Shown: positions 61,201 to 64,000 of the stretch, in pieces
Layout: the number at the start of each line of letters is the position of its first letter
Position numbering within the stretch: position 1 is the first letter of the stretch
The notes under the pieces: model-generated
The model's database searches: none
What the model saw: the letters and a program-made list of their open reading frames with translations, nothing else
Told to the model about the DNA's origin: nothing
Translations under genes and position numbers: made by a program
Assembly (NCBI GenBank): GCA_951812925.1
Contig: OX638370.1
Span: forward strand, 82,814,004-82,878,003
DNA length: 64,000 nt
Reading direction: 5' to 3'
DNA from: Calliopum simillimum
Lineage: Eukaryota > Arthropoda > Insecta > Diptera > Lauxaniidae

Positions 61201-64000
61201 GAGATTATTCAATGAAATTTGGTACACTGCCTCTGTCATCAAAACTAGCTCGTAGGATTGAAAATGAGGGAAATCGGTCAACGGACACGCCTACCGCCCT
61301 AACAAAAAATTTATTCAATGGTATCAAAATACACATATAAACTACGAATTGTTATCGCCAGCTCTGAGTAAATACTGGGCTAATTCGGGCAAAAGGACGT
61401 GGCACCTCCCATATAAGCAAAAGCTTCAAAACACGTTTTTTGAGTTAATTGAAATAAATTTTATTCAGCCACTAAGAACTATAAACGCAAGCTCTCAACA
61501 AAAATTGGGTGAAATCGGACAAGAAGGAGTGGCACCTCCCATATAAGCAAAAGCTTCAAAACGATATACTGAAAGAGTTTTTTAAGATAATCCAACTAAA
61601 TTTCACTCAAATACCAAGGACTATAAATGCACGCTCTGAGCTAAAACTAGACGAACTCAGACAAGAGGGCGTGGCACCTTCCATACAAGCAAAAGCTTCA
61701 AAACGCTATACTGAAAACGTTTTTTGAGATTATCCAACCAAATTTCACTCAGACACTAACAACTATAAATTTTCAAAATACTGCAGTGCAGGGTATTTAA
61801 TATTTGGCCAGGCCAAAGGTTGCACCCTACTAGTTTTTATTTTATTTATAAATTTAAACAAATTTAATTTAATATAAAAACTTTACACAAAAACGTCAAA
61901 AAGTTTCATAGTCGAATGTGCTGAAGAGTTTGTTTCGGATTCAAAACACATTTTTTTTATTATTTTGTACCTCTGCTATATTGGACACATGTTTCATTTT
62001 CCGCTCAGAAGACTTCAGACAAATTAATAGAAATTTTAAAATTCTAATTGAAAATCACCGAGTGGAGGATTTGAACCCTACGCATAGCAAGCCATTAGTC
62101 CGATACACTATCGTTTGCGTGGAAATTCAAGCTTCATTTTCAATCTTACGAGCTAACTTTTGCAACAAACCCTCCGTACAAAGTTTCATCGAATTATCTT
62201 AGTTTTCCTGTGAAAAATATTTCCACGGACACACAAACATCCATCCAAACAGACGGACAAGGCTATACCGACTAAAAAGGTGACTCTTATGAAGAATATA
62301 TATACTTTTCCATACCTGCCACGCCTCCTTGTCTGGTTTTTTGCAGTGCTTACGTTATTTTTGCGGTCAACAAAAAAACATATGTGGCTCTTACGATATA
62401 ATTGAAAGTGCGATATCTTTGTAACTATATATAATTCTGGTTTAATATTTGACATAACGATGTGAATGGCATTTTAAAACATATTTGCATCAACGAAAAA
62501 AATTCGAAAAAATGGCGCATACGTTTTTGTTGCGGTTCGGGCTCGATTTGTTCTACTATTTTTTTTTACTTGTACACTTATTTTCGAAGTGACAGCGACA
62601 GCCCTGATTAGATTATGCAATTATGTGGTGAGTTATATCTGCTATGTGGTAAATTTCTCATCAAATCTGGTAGATATTTGTGTGTTTATATCAAATTTGA
62701 GTGAAATGACGTGCTTAACTAATTTTACATTGGATGGCGTAAATGGCTTTAAGTTAACTAAAATTAGCACAATCTATACACAGAGTGTAATGAATATTTT
62801 CCTCTGCCTTTATTGCATTTACGTCAAATTATACAGTGTTTTGAACAGAATTTATTTTGCACAAATGATGAAAATTTAAGAATTTATTCAATCAGCAAAT
62901 TTTACTCTGTCAAATCAGAAAATTGCTACCTACACACTTTTCTTTTCAGCTCCTTTCGAATTCCGTTTATCCTGCTCACAAAGGCTCAACTCAGATAATA
63001 TTTCTCCATGTGCTTTGTGAAATAAGAAACTTATTGTTATGTTGACATAAGCCAATTTGGCTTAAACACTAATGCCTACCTCTTATGAATCTGTGCCTTT
63101 TTGCCTCCAATCGTTGACCATTAAATCTTTTATGCTTCTTGACATCTTAACCTACTTAATTTAGTAATCACTCTCAACTATTTAATATAATGTGTCTTAT
63201 CTCCTGTTAATTCCATTATAGATAACAGCCAATTTGGATGTATTCCTGCGACGTTTCAACGAACTGCAATATTGGATCGTTACGGAAATCGTCTCCACAC
63301 CCAGTTTGAGTAAACGTGTGGGACTGCTGCGAAAGTTCATTAAATTGGCAGCATAGTAAGTAAAAGTAACAGTTAAAGTTTAACAACAATACGCTTAATT
63401 TAGCATAGAGAACCAAGGGAACTATGAATGTATGTTGTAAGAAGTTAGTGGCGCCAATAGCAATACACGTACACGCTGCATATACTCGCACGAGTACATG
63501 AGCGTTGGTTGCCCTTCAAAGTGCCAGCGCACGACTTGTGATTAAATTAAAAGTTTTTCCACACATCCACATCAACAAAAATAGACAGACAAACAGACAG
63601 ACAGACAGACAGGCAGACAGAGTGCTGACGATGATGGTGGTGCTGATGTTGATGAGGATGCTGTTGGCATTGGTGCATTTTAACCAAATGAAACATCAAT
63701 TCAAATAAATTTACTCTTCCGCATTGACTCCGGAGACATTTACAGTAGGACAATAAGTAAAATTGGCAGGAAAAAAATCAGAACAACAACAAAAAAAAAG
63801 TGCTCAGATTTCAGCATGGATACATTAACTTTGAAGTCCCAATTCTATTTCATTACAAATCCTTTATTTGCTGCAAAACTGTTATGATTCTAAAGAAATT
63901 GTAAGCGACATATTTTGAGTTGTGACACTATTGTTGAAAAGCAAAGGCAGTTTTGTAAGCGGTTCTTAATTTCAAGAAAACTTAACCATTTTATAAAATG
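4136..64000 (+). CDS. Epac: Epac, cAMP-regulated Rap guanine nucleotide exchange factor; 13 exons seen, 3' end outside window
   Basis: Seen: 13 exons at 4136-4227, 16447-16533, 16768-16909, 20312-20498, 20747-20892, 27387-27531, 37201-37377, 37748-37909, 48456-48609, 52322-52529, 52878-53131, 55257-55427 and 63222-63355. All phases agree and together give about 686 codons. The translated order is linker, DEP, cyclic-nucleotide-binding domain, REM, RA, start of the CDC25 GEF domain, which is the EPAC (RAPGEF3/4) arrangement. Known for the family: cAMP binding to the CNB relieves autoinhibition and the GEF domain loads GTP onto Rap1/Rap2, while DEP directs membrane association. All but one intron is GT-AG; intron 8 looks like a U12 AT-AC intron. 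The catalytic core after the first helices, the stop codon and the 3' UTR lie beyond the window. An earlier CNB domain, if the isoform has one, is not visible here. Confidence 0.93.
5562..6266 (+). repeat. Family-B interspersed repeat, copy 1
   Basis: It begins TTTTTATACCCTACACCC and ends with the phrase GGCCAGGCCAAAG followed by ACACCCTTCTAG. Phrases GGAGTGGCAGATATAGAAAA and ATCGGTCAACGGACACGCC match the copies at 61012 and 35411. The second half is built of repeated ~120-150-bp units (TATAAGCAAAAGCTTCAAAA). No coding capacity was seen. Confidence 0.75.
8319..11873. mobile_element. Large foldback-like element with imperfect TIRs and a nested mariner
   Basis: The left end ACACTAGACTGATTCGATTT (8319-8338) is inverted at 11852-11873 (AATTGAATCAGTCTAATGTG). 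The interior flanks are degenerate repeats of phrases such as TTGAAAAATGTTG (left) and GGACTTTTTCGATGTTTTTC (right), as in foldback elements with long, repetitive arms. Mariner 1 sits inside. The boundaries rest on the terminal match only. Confidence 0.5.
9376..10491 (+). mobile_element. Mariner transposon remnant 1 (defective transposase)
   Basis: The left TIR starts CGTAGGCTGCTATATATATT after TA (9374-9375). The 3' TIR is missing: similarity to the 24469 copy stops near 10491. Transposase pieces are readable at 9539-9772 ([35 protein letters not shown]) and 9958-10395. Lesions: the first ~30 codons are deleted, the region after the first catalytic Asp has a stop (TDDK-stop), and the second Asp is Tyr (VHHYIASSH). 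The third motif SPDLASND is kept. The sequence resembles mellifera/capitata-type mariners. It cannot be active. Confidence 0.85.
13469..13589 (+). promoter_or_regulatory. Putative alternative promoter and 5' UTR exon for a short Epac isoform
   Basis: Seen: an arthropod-type initiator TCAGTT at 13469-13474, then a 119-nt segment with no ATG and a short CpG-rich stretch (GTCGCGTCGCGCGTG) unusual in this AT-rich intron. It ends in the strong donor AAAG|GTAAGT at 13590. Inference: it could be a non-coding first exon splicing to exon b, whose Met at 16462 or 16471 would start a short form beginning at DEP. No downstream promoter element is convincing. Confidence 0.35.
15232..15530. repeat. Foldback MITE family C, copy 1
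   Basis: It starts GGCCTGTTCCGAAATCCGTG and ends with the inverted form CACACGGATAACAGAAC. It contains an internal hairpin around GTAACCGTTTAGAAAA (15379-15462). The same element is at 23198-23577, where both arms are complete. Confidence 0.7.
15963..16237. repeat. Near-perfect long inverted repeat (about 95-bp arms)
   Basis: The left arm (15963-16060) reads ACACAGGCCCAC, poly(A), GTACCATGCGCGAAAGATCA, GGTCGCTGAATCCGAATATG. The right arm (16143-16237) is its reverse complement with a few changes. The loop is about 80 bp. It is a foldback element or recent palindrome 210 bp upstream of exon b, and its transcript could fold into a long hairpin. Confidence 0.85.
16447..16533 (+). CDS. Epac: Epac exon b: start of the DEP region
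   Basis: The acceptor is TCTTTACAG and the donor AAA|GTAAGT; 87 nt, 29 codons, phase 0 at both ends. It encodes [20 protein letters not shown] and runs into a segment ending KDRK, leading into the first DEP helix. Two Met codons (16462 and 16471) near its start could begin a short isoform if transcription starts at the putative first exon near 13471. A long inverted repeat (15963-16237) lies just upstream of the acceptor. Confidence 0.93.
16768..16909 (+). CDS. Epac: Epac exon c: core of the DEP domain
   Basis: The acceptor is TGGTACAG and the donor CATG|GTGAGT; 142 nt, 47 codons plus one base. It carries the DEP core, with [13 protein letters not shown] and the following helix [17 protein letters not shown]. 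In EPAC proteins DEP binds phosphatidic acid-rich membrane and recruits the protein to the plasma membrane on cAMP binding (family knowledge). The preceding intron is only 234 bp. Confidence 0.95.
17272..18434 (-). mobile_element. Mariner transposon 3 (broken transposase)
   Basis: TIRs at 17272 (CGAGGGGCCTAACAAAAGTT) and 18434 (inverted, AAAAGTTCGCTTAG) are flanked by TA on both sides; 1163 bp. Minus-strand transposase pieces: 18159-18404 (N-terminal DNA-binding part, [10 protein letters not shown]), 17821-18042 ([34 protein letters not shown]) and 17231-17710 ([30 protein letters not shown]). All three catalytic Asp are present, but 32 residues separate the second and third instead of 34. 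Stops and frameshifts separate the pieces, so it is a pseudogene. Confidence 0.85.
18785..19682 (+). mobile_element. Internally deleted mauritiana-like mariner, copy A
   Basis: TIRs are TTAGGTGTACAACTTAAAAA and its inverted form TTAAGTTGTACACCCAA, flanked by TA at 18783-18784 and 19683-19684. A frame at 18822-19403 reads [39 protein letters not shown], then jumps to [11 protein letters not shown] and [14 protein letters not shown]. The middle of a normal transposase, including the second DNA-binding half and the first catalytic Asp, is absent. A C-terminal part ([25 protein letters not shown]) is in another frame. The same deletion junction occurs at 28011-28916. Confidence 0.88.
20312..20498 (+). 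CDS. Epac: Epac exon d: DEP end and linker into the cyclic-nucleotide-binding domain
   Basis: The acceptor is AATTCCAG and the donor ACC|GTAAGT; 187 nt (2 + 61 codons + 2). It encodes the last DEP strand ([12 protein letters not shown]), a Gly/Ser-rich turn, then [13 protein letters not shown] and [13 protein letters not shown], the helical lead-in to the CNB. Both ends have split codons that match the flanking exons (Val at the start, Pro at the end). Confidence 0.95.
20747..20892 (+). CDS. Epac: Epac exon e: N-terminal helices and first strand of the CNB domain
   Basis: The acceptor is CATTTTCAG and the donor ATAT|GTAAGT; 146 nt (1 + 48 codons + 1). It encodes [20 protein letters not shown] and the segment [15 protein letters not shown], the helical bundle that precedes the CNB beta-barrel, then the first strand up to AGTI. 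The intron before it is 248 bp. Confidence 0.95.
22036..22412. repeat. Inverted repeat J (about 110-bp arms)
   Basis: The left arm (22036-22144) includes TAAAGTTATTAACAATATAA and GAGAAAAACAAGGCATCTTA. The right arm (22297-22412) is the inverted form. The loop is about 150 bp. No coding frame. Confidence 0.75.
23198..23577. repeat. Foldback MITE family C, copy 2 (complete)
   Basis: The ends are GGCCTGTTCCGTAATCCG and its inverted form CGGATTACGGAACAGGCC. Both arms run about 150 bp (phrases GTGGTTTCAATTACTTTT and GTGGAGAATTAC with inverted partners). 380 bp, non-coding. Confidence 0.85.
24469..26909 (+). mobile_element. Mariner transposon 2 with both TIRs, interrupted by a pogo-like element
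   Basis: The left TIR is CGTAGGCTGCTCGATATATT and the right end inverted is CGTGGGCCGCTCGATATATT, with TA at 24467-24468 and 26910-26911. Transposase pieces: 24644-24832 (start [20 protein letters not shown]) and 26319-26696 plus flanks ([40 protein letters not shown]). Lesions: an internal deletion before MNSVKVV, first catalytic Asp to Asn (TGNESW), a stop at the end of MRGQ, and a 1195-bp insertion at 24906-26100. It is the same family as 9376-10491 but carries different lesions. Confidence 0.9.
24906..26100 (+). mobile_element. Pogo-like TIR element with eight 14-bp subterminal repeats
   Basis: It is inserted at a TA (24904-24905 and 26101-26102) inside the mariner reading frame. The left end is GGGGAGGGGGGGGCTAGTG and the right end is its inverse; 1195 bp. 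GGGCTAGTGTGGAC occurs directly at 24916, 24933, 25276, 25300 and 25899, and inverted at 25845 (one mismatch), 25877 and 26077. An internal frame from 25308 ([15 protein letters not shown]) and the frame at 25480-25731 ([35 protein letters not shown]) resemble the C-terminal tail of pogo/Tigger-type transposases. The catalytic domain is absent. The tail segment is duplicated in tandem (about 25385-25485 and 25561-25700). Confidence 0.75.
27387..27531 (+). CDS. Epac: Epac exon f: CNB beta-barrel and first half of the phosphate-binding cassette
   Basis: The acceptor is CCGCACAG and the donor CAG|GTAAGT; 145 nt (2 + 47 codons + 2). It encodes [20 protein letters not shown], then [20 protein letters not shown] and NDAP, with the Arg codon split across the intron. 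This is the cAMP phosphate-binding cassette. The residue after FG is Lys, where PKA and CNG proteins have Glu (FGELAL). Loss of that Glu is a hallmark of EPAC proteins. The cassette is interrupted by the 9.7-kb intron 6. Confidence 0.96.
28011..28916 (+). mobile_element. Internally deleted mauritiana-like mariner, copy B
   Basis: It has the same TIRs as 18785 (TTGGGTGTACAACTTAAAAA and inverse), with TA at 28009-28010 and 28917-28918. Frames at 28011-28316 and 28234-28632 carry [38 protein letters not shown] and [15 protein letters not shown]. It has the identical internal deletion junction to copy A. Further damage: a +1 shift near 28230, loss of the second catalytic Asp (HHYNA), and small insertions near 28500 and 28590. 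Confidence 0.88.
29005..29705. repeat. Degenerate inverted repeat F
   Basis: The phrase TGGATACCCAAGGGTGCTTT at 29083-29102 is inverted at 29616-29637 (AAAGCACTCTTGGGTATCC). Flanking phrases (CATAACTTTTT, AAAAGACCTT) also pair. It is an old foldback element with approximate boundaries. Confidence 0.5.
29980..30440. repeat. Foldback repeat of CATTTGGAAAAT units enclosing a tRNA-like module
   Basis: Units such as CATTTGGAAAATTTTG and their inverses occur at about 30005-30040, 30095-30150, 30318-30330 and 30408-30422. They surround the tRNA-like segment at 30212-30282. Non-coding. Confidence 0.5.
30212..30282 (+). pseudogene. tRNA-like sequence (possibly tRNA-Met derived), SINE head or tRNA pseudogene
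   Basis: Seen: an A-box-like TTAGGTCAGTTGATGAG, an anticodon-loop-like CTCATAA and a B-box-like GGTTCGATTCT in tRNA order and spacing. The loop would carry CAT (Met). The acceptor and T stems pair poorly, so it is not a functional tRNA gene. It lies inside a foldback repeat. Confidence 0.4.
30612..30838. repeat. MITE family E, copy 1
   Basis: The left end AGAGTGGCTGAACCAAAGGG and the phrase CCTAAGTACCATTACGAGGC are inverted at the right end (…CTTTAGTAAGACCACTCC). It matches 40936-41200. Non-coding. Confidence 0.75.
31338..32916 (-). mobile_element. 5'-truncated Jockey-type LINE
   Basis: Seen: an 11-bp target duplication GAAAATGTTTT at 31327-31337 and 32917-32927. The 3' end on the minus strand is A-rich with CAA repeats (31338-31355). 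The body holds the C-terminal reverse transcriptase, and the 5' end is cut inside it. The perfect duplication and open frame indicate a fairly young insertion made by ordinary target-primed reverse transcription. Confidence 0.88.
31651..32916 (-). CDS. Reverse transcriptase fragment of a Jockey-type LINE
   Basis: 421 codons are open right up to the truncation point. RT motifs in order: [79 protein letters not shown] and the catalytic FYADD, then the C-terminal [11 protein letters not shown] and YLGVILD. Tail segments ([25 protein letters not shown]) are typical of the Jockey clade. The first half of RT, the endonuclease and ORF1 are missing, so it is dead on arrival. Confidence 0.93.
   Translation of the reverse strand: MCIINNLKNRKAPGFDGINNILLKKFPESALNFLVKIFNFCLKFSYFPQIFKKAKVIPILKPNKDPKLPNSYRPISLLSSLDKIFEKIILDRLKNFAEESNVINRFQFGFRAEHSTTHQVKRVVNIMKENKRIRKYTGIVFLDIQKAFDSVWHDGLIYKLNILHCPLYLIKIIKSFLTNRFFIVQVEGFNSSERQIPAGVPQGSALSQLLYSLYTSDFKSSPYVDLAFYADDSALIISSKVSNAIVKKMQGALSKATKYFDKWKIKVNSEKTQAIIYPFNKSPKRIPTRPFSVQGNLIPFSYSVKYLGVILDEKFIFKQHIESICIKATSCSRSLYSLMNKKSKLSIKNKMLLYKLCVRPILTYACPVWKNCANTHLKRLQVIQNKNLKTIFGLPLRFSTSELHTIAQEKTISNVINDLSM
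33433..33610. repeat. hAT-like MITE, 178 bp
   Basis: The terminal inverted repeats CAGGGGTGGGCA and TGCCCACCCCTG are typical of hAT elements. I could not see an 8-bp target duplication, so the flanks have probably mutated. Confidence 0.6.
34678..36617. mobile_element. Family-A TIR element, copy 2, interrupted by a family-B repeat
   Basis: TA lies at 34676-34677 and 36618-36619. The left end is GGGGAAGAGTACCGGGTGTG and the right end inverted is GGGGAAGAGTGCCG. The phrase GGTGTGGGCACC or near variants occurs directly near 34696 and 34858 and inverted near 36205 and 36578. Without the inserted B copy (about 35411-36203) it would be about 1.15 kb. No transposase frame. Confidence 0.75.
35411..36203 (-). 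repeat. Family-B interspersed repeat, copy 2 (inverted, inside family A)
   Basis: It starts CTAGTAAGGGTGTTACC with TGGCCTGGCCAAA close behind and ends ACCCTGGGTGTAGGGTATAA, the reverse of copies 1 and 3. Repeated units (TTTTGCTTATATGGGAGGTG, CCACGCCCTCTTGTCCGAAT) make up the first half. The family-A sequence resumes directly after it. Confidence 0.8.
37201..37377 (+). CDS. Epac: Epac exon g: end of the CNB domain, hinge and lid
   Basis: The acceptor is TAATTGTAG and the donor TAA|GTATGT; 177 nt (1 + 58 codons + 2). It completes the cassette Arg, continues [20 protein letters not shown] and [20 protein letters not shown], the hinge helix and lid that move on cAMP binding and release the GEF domain (family knowledge), and ends near [10 protein letters not shown] before REM. 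Confidence 0.96.
37748..37909 (+). CDS. Epac: Epac exon h: first half of the REM (RasGEF N) domain
   Basis: The acceptor is TATTACAG; 162 nt (1 + 53 codons + 2). It encodes [20 protein letters not shown], then [20 protein letters not shown] and QLVDELAN. There is no GT near its 3' end, and reading on gives a TAA directly after ELAN. The end is set by ATATCCTTTTC at 37910, a U12-type 5' splice site. The last two bases (TA) join T at 48456 to give Tyr, so the protein reads ELAN-YFHC across the junction. The conserved REM domain continues in exon i, so the TAA is not a real stop. Confidence 0.93.
40936..41200. repeat. MITE family E, copy 2
   Basis: The ends AATTGAGGAGTGGCCGTACC and its inverse are near perfect. 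The arms extend about 50 bp (CCTAAGTACCATTTCAAGGC). The interior resembles copy 1 at 30612. Non-coding. Confidence 0.85.
41580..42050. repeat. Tandem repeat, four units of 113-123 bp
   Basis: The motif CCGAAGG with a following AACGAAGAA and GGTATACTAGA recurs; matching points fall at 41624, 41737, 41860 and 41983, giving periods of 113, 123 and 123. Two short frames cover it (41584-41820 and 41796-41999), but the units are not multiples of one protein repeat, so I do not call a gene. Confidence 0.8.
42068..42310 (-). repeat. 3' LTR of the gypsy element
   Basis: 243 bp, begins (minus strand) TGTGGGGTCCATT and ends ACCATA. By eye it is identical to 46763-47005. The purine run GGAGGGGGAGTAAA (42311-42324, minus strand) directly precedes it and is the plus-strand primer tract. 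Confidence 0.93.
42370..44169 (-). CDS. pol: pol part 2 of the gypsy element: RNase H and integrase
   Basis: 599 codons from [10 protein letters not shown]. RNase [38 protein letters not shown] and [10 protein letters not shown]. Integrase: HHCC zinc region ([17 protein letters not shown]…CISCQKSK), then the D-D-E core [18 protein letters not shown] and [12 protein letters not shown], and a C-terminal GPY/F-type module ([17 protein letters not shown]). It is separated from part 1 only by the frameshift near 44180. All catalytic residues are present. It ends 60 bp before the 3' LTR, with no env. Confidence 0.93.
   Translation of the reverse strand: MVNYYHRFIPNLAKEITPLHDIITLANKTKNKELIWTESASSSFEKVKEFFIENTLLTHFDKNAQLNLYVDASNVAIGSVLQQAVNSINKPLAYFSKKLSKTESNYSTFDKELLAIYKSIKHFKHYLEGRPFIVFTDHKPLTYALNSKTERSPRQIRHLEYIAQYTNDIRYVSGKENIVADTLSRIPEIDAISTQDINFQTLYSEQQSEENLKSIINNTNLNTNLKEITVPIHNLKIWCDISNKNPRPYIPISMRKIVFSKFHNLSHPGVRPTRRLIQNKYFWPNMRRDINEWTKSCISCQKSKINIYTKQPIQKIDIPPGRFEHIHMDIVGPLPISSGFKYLLTIIDRYTRWPEAYPIKDISTNTIVNTFIQNYISRFGIPLKITVDQGSQFTSKIFNELTKILGIHKIHTSPYHPQSNGMVERFHRQLKTSLISSGNSPNWTEVLPLVLLGLRSTVKEDLKTSSAELVYGQPIRIPGELIVSNYKASSPIDCLQKLKNYFSQVRSKVVHHSSCKSFIPKDLHSCEYVFIKLNRTSGMQAPFEGPYKVISKNKHTFKIQKGNSTQIISIDNLKPAHINNDNTIQSTLKLNKKVTFNLN
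44163..45434 (-). CDS. pol: pol part 1 of the gypsy element: protease and reverse transcriptase
   Basis: The frame is -1 to gag and is entered by frameshift; the first Met is at 45401. Protease: [17 protein letters not shown] with catalytic [69 protein letters not shown] and the catalytic box [12 protein letters not shown], then SKCLFG. The frame ends early at a stop after QNSLEW. The next frame starts in the expected continuation 2 codons away, so one base is missing in an A run (about 44178-44182). The segment is otherwise intact. Confidence 0.92.
   Translation of the reverse strand, partial: HIFNFKLRKSVMTVANDGSNYKQISRLFIYDKLNDLHFLIDTGASVSVVPISKFKNFKKNSDTILTAANGSTIQTFGYKLFKVDLGLRRDFEFPFILAEVSTPIIGVNFLDKFGIMVDIKNKMIIDSTTKLKTCGISGHSDIYSLKINVIENKFSKILDKFPSLTSEPDYNKSVKHTTVHRIETTGILPFSKPRRLDPIKLKVAKTEFEYLVKTGICRPSNSSVASPLHLVPKKDPNDWRPCGDYRRLNCSTIPDRYPLPHIHDINIDFKNKTIFSKLDLVRAYHQIPMDPDDIHKTAITTPFGMYEFVRMPFGLRNSAQTFQRFVNEVLHGLDFAIAYVDDILIASENENQHLIHLETLFKRQDSYGLNIKPSKCLFGVPVIDFLSIQISNEGIKPSKDRIKAINEFDKPKTLKKLQNSLEW
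45413..46324 (-). CDS. gag: gag of the gypsy element
   Basis: 303 codons starting [11 protein letters not shown]. An N-terminal Gln/Asn/Ser-rich stretch is followed by a capsid-like helical part ([37 protein letters not shown]) and a basic segment ([18 protein letters not shown]). The nucleocapsid knuckle is C-X2-H-X9-C-X3-C (CFYH…KCIKPC), that is CHCC rather than CCHC. It forms the particle that packages element RNA. The stop at 45413-45415 lies directly after a TTTAAAC heptamer used to reach pol. Confidence 0.92.
   Translation of the reverse strand: MVTTRSMFNSPRHTQSLQHNSNMNSPNTQQNSTQNQRHTKTTKLPDFWNESPEIWFIQAETHFILNNINDDNSKYHNVIIALPQEIMTKIIDVIQSPPENNKYSHIKKVLCERFSISEESRLEQLFSNTKLEDCNPSDLFHHMQSLVGFNPFIDHELLYKLWILKLPQQVQMHLASSNIQNLEKKIKLADKIFAVSNKQQISALTPNIIEQCLKNLTETTTTLCQSLNEIRRELTDLKSRNRSRDRSLNGSNRDYSNNTRQINKQNSNTNNNFCFYHSKFGNNAYKCIKPCNFSSSNTSLTLN
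45416..45422 (-). promoter_or_regulatory. Programmed -1 ribosomal frameshift site TTTAAAC
   Basis: On the minus strand the end of gag reads ACT-TTA-AAC-TAA. The heptamer T-TTA-AAC is in the required X-XXY-YYZ phase and abuts the gag stop. Slipping back one base enters the pol frame (CTA-AGA-AAA…), which is open from there to the Met at 45401 and on. A downstream stimulatory structure was not worked out. Confidence 0.8.
46763..47005 (-). repeat. 5' LTR of the gypsy element
   Basis: 243 bp, carrying the promoter for the element's transcript. One base after its end, the minus strand reads TGGCGATCCTGCGAACC (46761 down to 46745), the expected place and TGG start of a tRNA primer-binding site. 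I could not name the tRNA. Confidence 0.93.
48456..48609 (+). CDS. Epac: Epac exon i: second half of the REM domain, after the AT-AC intron
   Basis: The 3' splice site is CCGCAC| at 48455, so the intron ends AC rather than AG. The donor is GAG|GTAAGT. The exon is 154 nt (1 + 51 codons). It encodes [20 protein letters not shown] and [20 protein letters not shown], ending SVCDFIE. Exon h ends mid-codon with TA, and starting at 48456 gives the only frame that continues both halves. An upstream AG start would shift or add residues without giving a better join. Confidence 0.93.
48761..48914. repeat. hAT-type MITE with perfect 8-bp target duplication
   Basis: Ends CAGTGGCGGATCCAAGGGGG and, inverted, CAGTGTCGGATCCAGC. 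TCACTATT lies on both sides (48753-48760 and 48915-48922). 154 bp, non-coding. It sits 150 bp after exon i. Confidence 0.9.
49069..49708. repeat. Large inverted repeat D (640 bp)
   Basis: The end phrase CACCCTAACGTTTTAGAGAA is inverted at 49690-49708. AGTTTTAGCTAATTGTAAGAG and GCATTTGTTATACCAATTTTTT also have inverted partners. The adjoining 49750-49851 piece (CACCTCCCAGAAGCTTCG) recurs inverted at 967-1060. Confidence 0.75.
49852..50094. repeat. Palindrome K (about 65-bp arms)
   Basis: The left arm CGTCCCTATTCAAGTGAAAA GTACTAAGTCAG… pairs with the right arm ending TTTTCACTTGTATATGGACG. The loop is about 110 bp. It is a compact foldback element next to repeat D. Confidence 0.8.
51018..52060 (-). 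repeat. Degenerate family-B copy, split by a foldback element
   Basis: It has GGCCTGGTCAAAATTTAAAT at the start and the phrases CACCCTCTTGTCCGACTTCA and TAGGAGGCGCCAGGTCCTCT. B-type sequence resumes after 51900 (GTCTGAGTAAAATTTGGTTG, TTTCAGTATAGCATTTTGAA). It is older than copies 1-3, judged by divergence. Confidence 0.6.
51319..51898. mobile_element. Foldback element built of AAATAACGCCCAAA units
   Basis: The end GCGTTAGGAAATAACG is inverted at the other end (GTTATTTCCTAAC). The roughly 580 bp is almost entirely made of AACGCCCAAA or its inverse TTTGGGCGTT, in the order direct, inverse, direct, inverse. TTACAT occurs near both edges and may be a target duplication. Non-coding; the short frames across it are chance. 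Confidence 0.8.
52322..52529 (+). CDS. Epac: Epac exon j: REM end and linker to the RA domain
   Basis: The acceptor is CTTTTTTAG and the donor GACA|GTAAGT; 208 nt (69 codons + 1). It encodes [29 protein letters not shown] and [20 protein letters not shown], then an acidic DDD. The helices pack on REM, and the C-terminal part is the linker to the RA fold. Confidence 0.95.
52878..53131 (+). CDS. Epac: Epac exon k: Ras-association (RA) domain
   Basis: The acceptor is CCTTTCTAG and the donor TTG|GTGAGT; 254 nt (2 + 84 codons). It encodes the ubiquitin-like RA fold: [57 protein letters not shown] and [15 protein letters not shown]. In EPAC2 the RA domain binds GTP-bound Ras. Whether the fly protein does is not shown here. 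The preceding intron is 348 bp. Confidence 0.96.
53306..53980. mobile_element. Family-A TIR element, copy 3 (3' truncated)
   Basis: TA precedes GGGGAAAAGTACCGGGTGTG. It follows copy 2 through phrases such as ATAACTTTTGACCAAATGTA and CATTAATGAAAAC-like segments, and stops near 53980 where element G begins. Confidence 0.75.
53990..55025. repeat. Element G: TTTCGAGCT repeats around a GC-hairpin core
   Basis: AATTTCGAGCTACTTTCGAG and close variants recur near 54025, 54190, 54348 and 54448, and inverted near 54896, with companion phrases CAGCCAGACGAATCCGCGGG (direct twice, inverted once) and TTTTCCGGAAAA. The centre (54560-54790) is unlike the flanks and holds two hairpins with the same stem: GCGGCC-GAA-GGCCGC (54638-54652) and GCGGCC-ACA-GGCCGC (54697-54711). 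Confidence 0.65.
55257..55427 (+). CDS. Epac: Epac exon l: start of the CDC25-homology (RasGEF) domain
   Basis: The acceptor is AAATATAG and the donor AAG|GTAAGT; 171 nt, 57 codons, phase 0 at both ends. It begins with an acidic linker ([18 protein letters not shown]), then [20 protein letters not shown] and [17 protein letters not shown], the first helices of the GEF fold, typical of Rap-specific family members. Confidence 0.96.
55838..56281 (+). repeat. Family-B copy 4 (degenerate)
   Basis: The phrase GAAAGAGGCGTGGCAAGTAT starts it and GACCAGGCCAAAGGTAACAA ends it. The usual internal units (GGACAAGAGAGCGTGGCACC) are present. It lacks the TATACCCTACACC start. Confidence 0.65.
57227..58731 (+). 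mobile_element. Mariner transposon 5 remnant, mauritiana-like, with an insertion
   Basis: The left end TTGGGTCTATAACTTAATTC and its inverse at 58731 are flanked by TA. Readable pieces: KKTAAESH, a first-Asp region TGDEK near 57405, SYIEPGQ, and, after a break, the C-terminal part at 58430-58660 ([39 protein letters not shown]). About 770 bp (57655-58427) with repeated TTGGGC/GCTTAATT phrases is inserted in it. Stops and shifts throughout; inactive. Confidence 0.8.
61012..61836 (+). repeat. Family-B interspersed repeat, copy 3
   Basis: It begins TTTTTATACCCTACACCG and ends GGCCAGGCCAAAGGTTGCAC followed by CCTACTAG. The first third is unique (GGAGGCGTGGCAGATATAGA). The rest is 3-4 units of about 130 bp with AGCAAAAGCTTCAAAACG. 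Short frames (61137-61727) run across it but carry no recognisable domain. Confidence 0.8.
62045..62110 (-). pseudogene. tRNA-like sequence joined to a family-B fragment
   Basis: The minus strand reads ATAGTGTATCGGACTAATGG (A-box-like), then CTTGCTA, then the B-box-like GGGTTCAAATCC. Order and spacing are tRNA-like but the stems are poor. It continues directly into an inverted family-B fragment (62111-62335). Confidence 0.35.
62111..62335 (-). repeat. Family-B fragment, inverted
   Basis: ACAGACGGACAAGGCTATAC, GAAGAATATATATACTTTTC and CCTGCCACGCCTCCTTGTCT are the reverse of the first third of copies 1 and 3. The tandem-unit part is absent. Confidence 0.7.
63222..63355 (+). CDS. Epac: Epac exon m: RasGEF domain, continuing beyond the window
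   Basis: The acceptor is CATTATAG and the donor GCATA|GTAAGT; 134 nt (44 codons + 2). It encodes [40 protein letters not shown] and KLAA. The split last codon (TA) is completed in an exon right of 64000. The catalytic helical hairpin of the GEF domain is therefore not in this window. Confidence 0.96.
63356..64000 (+). other. Epac: Start of Epac intron 13
   Basis: It begins GTAAGT and holds a CAGA microsatellite at about 63582-63621. Nothing else was recognised up to the window edge. Confidence 0.7.
63582..63621. repeat. CAGA microsatellite
   Basis: About nine imperfect ACAG/CAGA units. The two overlapping short frames here are artefacts of it. Confidence 0.85.

Larger units (their letters stand above)
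55428..63221 (+). other. Epac: Epac intron 12 (7.8 kb)
   Basis: Contents: plain DNA to 55837; degenerate family-B copy 4 (55838-56281); AT-rich DNA with repeated AGTCA-type phrases (56880-57010); mariner 57227-58731 with an insertion; plain AT-rich DNA at 58732-61011; family-B copy 3 (61012-61836); a tRNA-like segment (62045-62110, minus) joined to a B fragment (62111-62335, minus); and plain DNA to exon m. Confidence 0.7.

Noticed and set aside
63505..63753. Frames on both strands over 63.5-63.75 kb
   Set aside because: They are driven by the CAGA microsatellite and nearby simple sequence.
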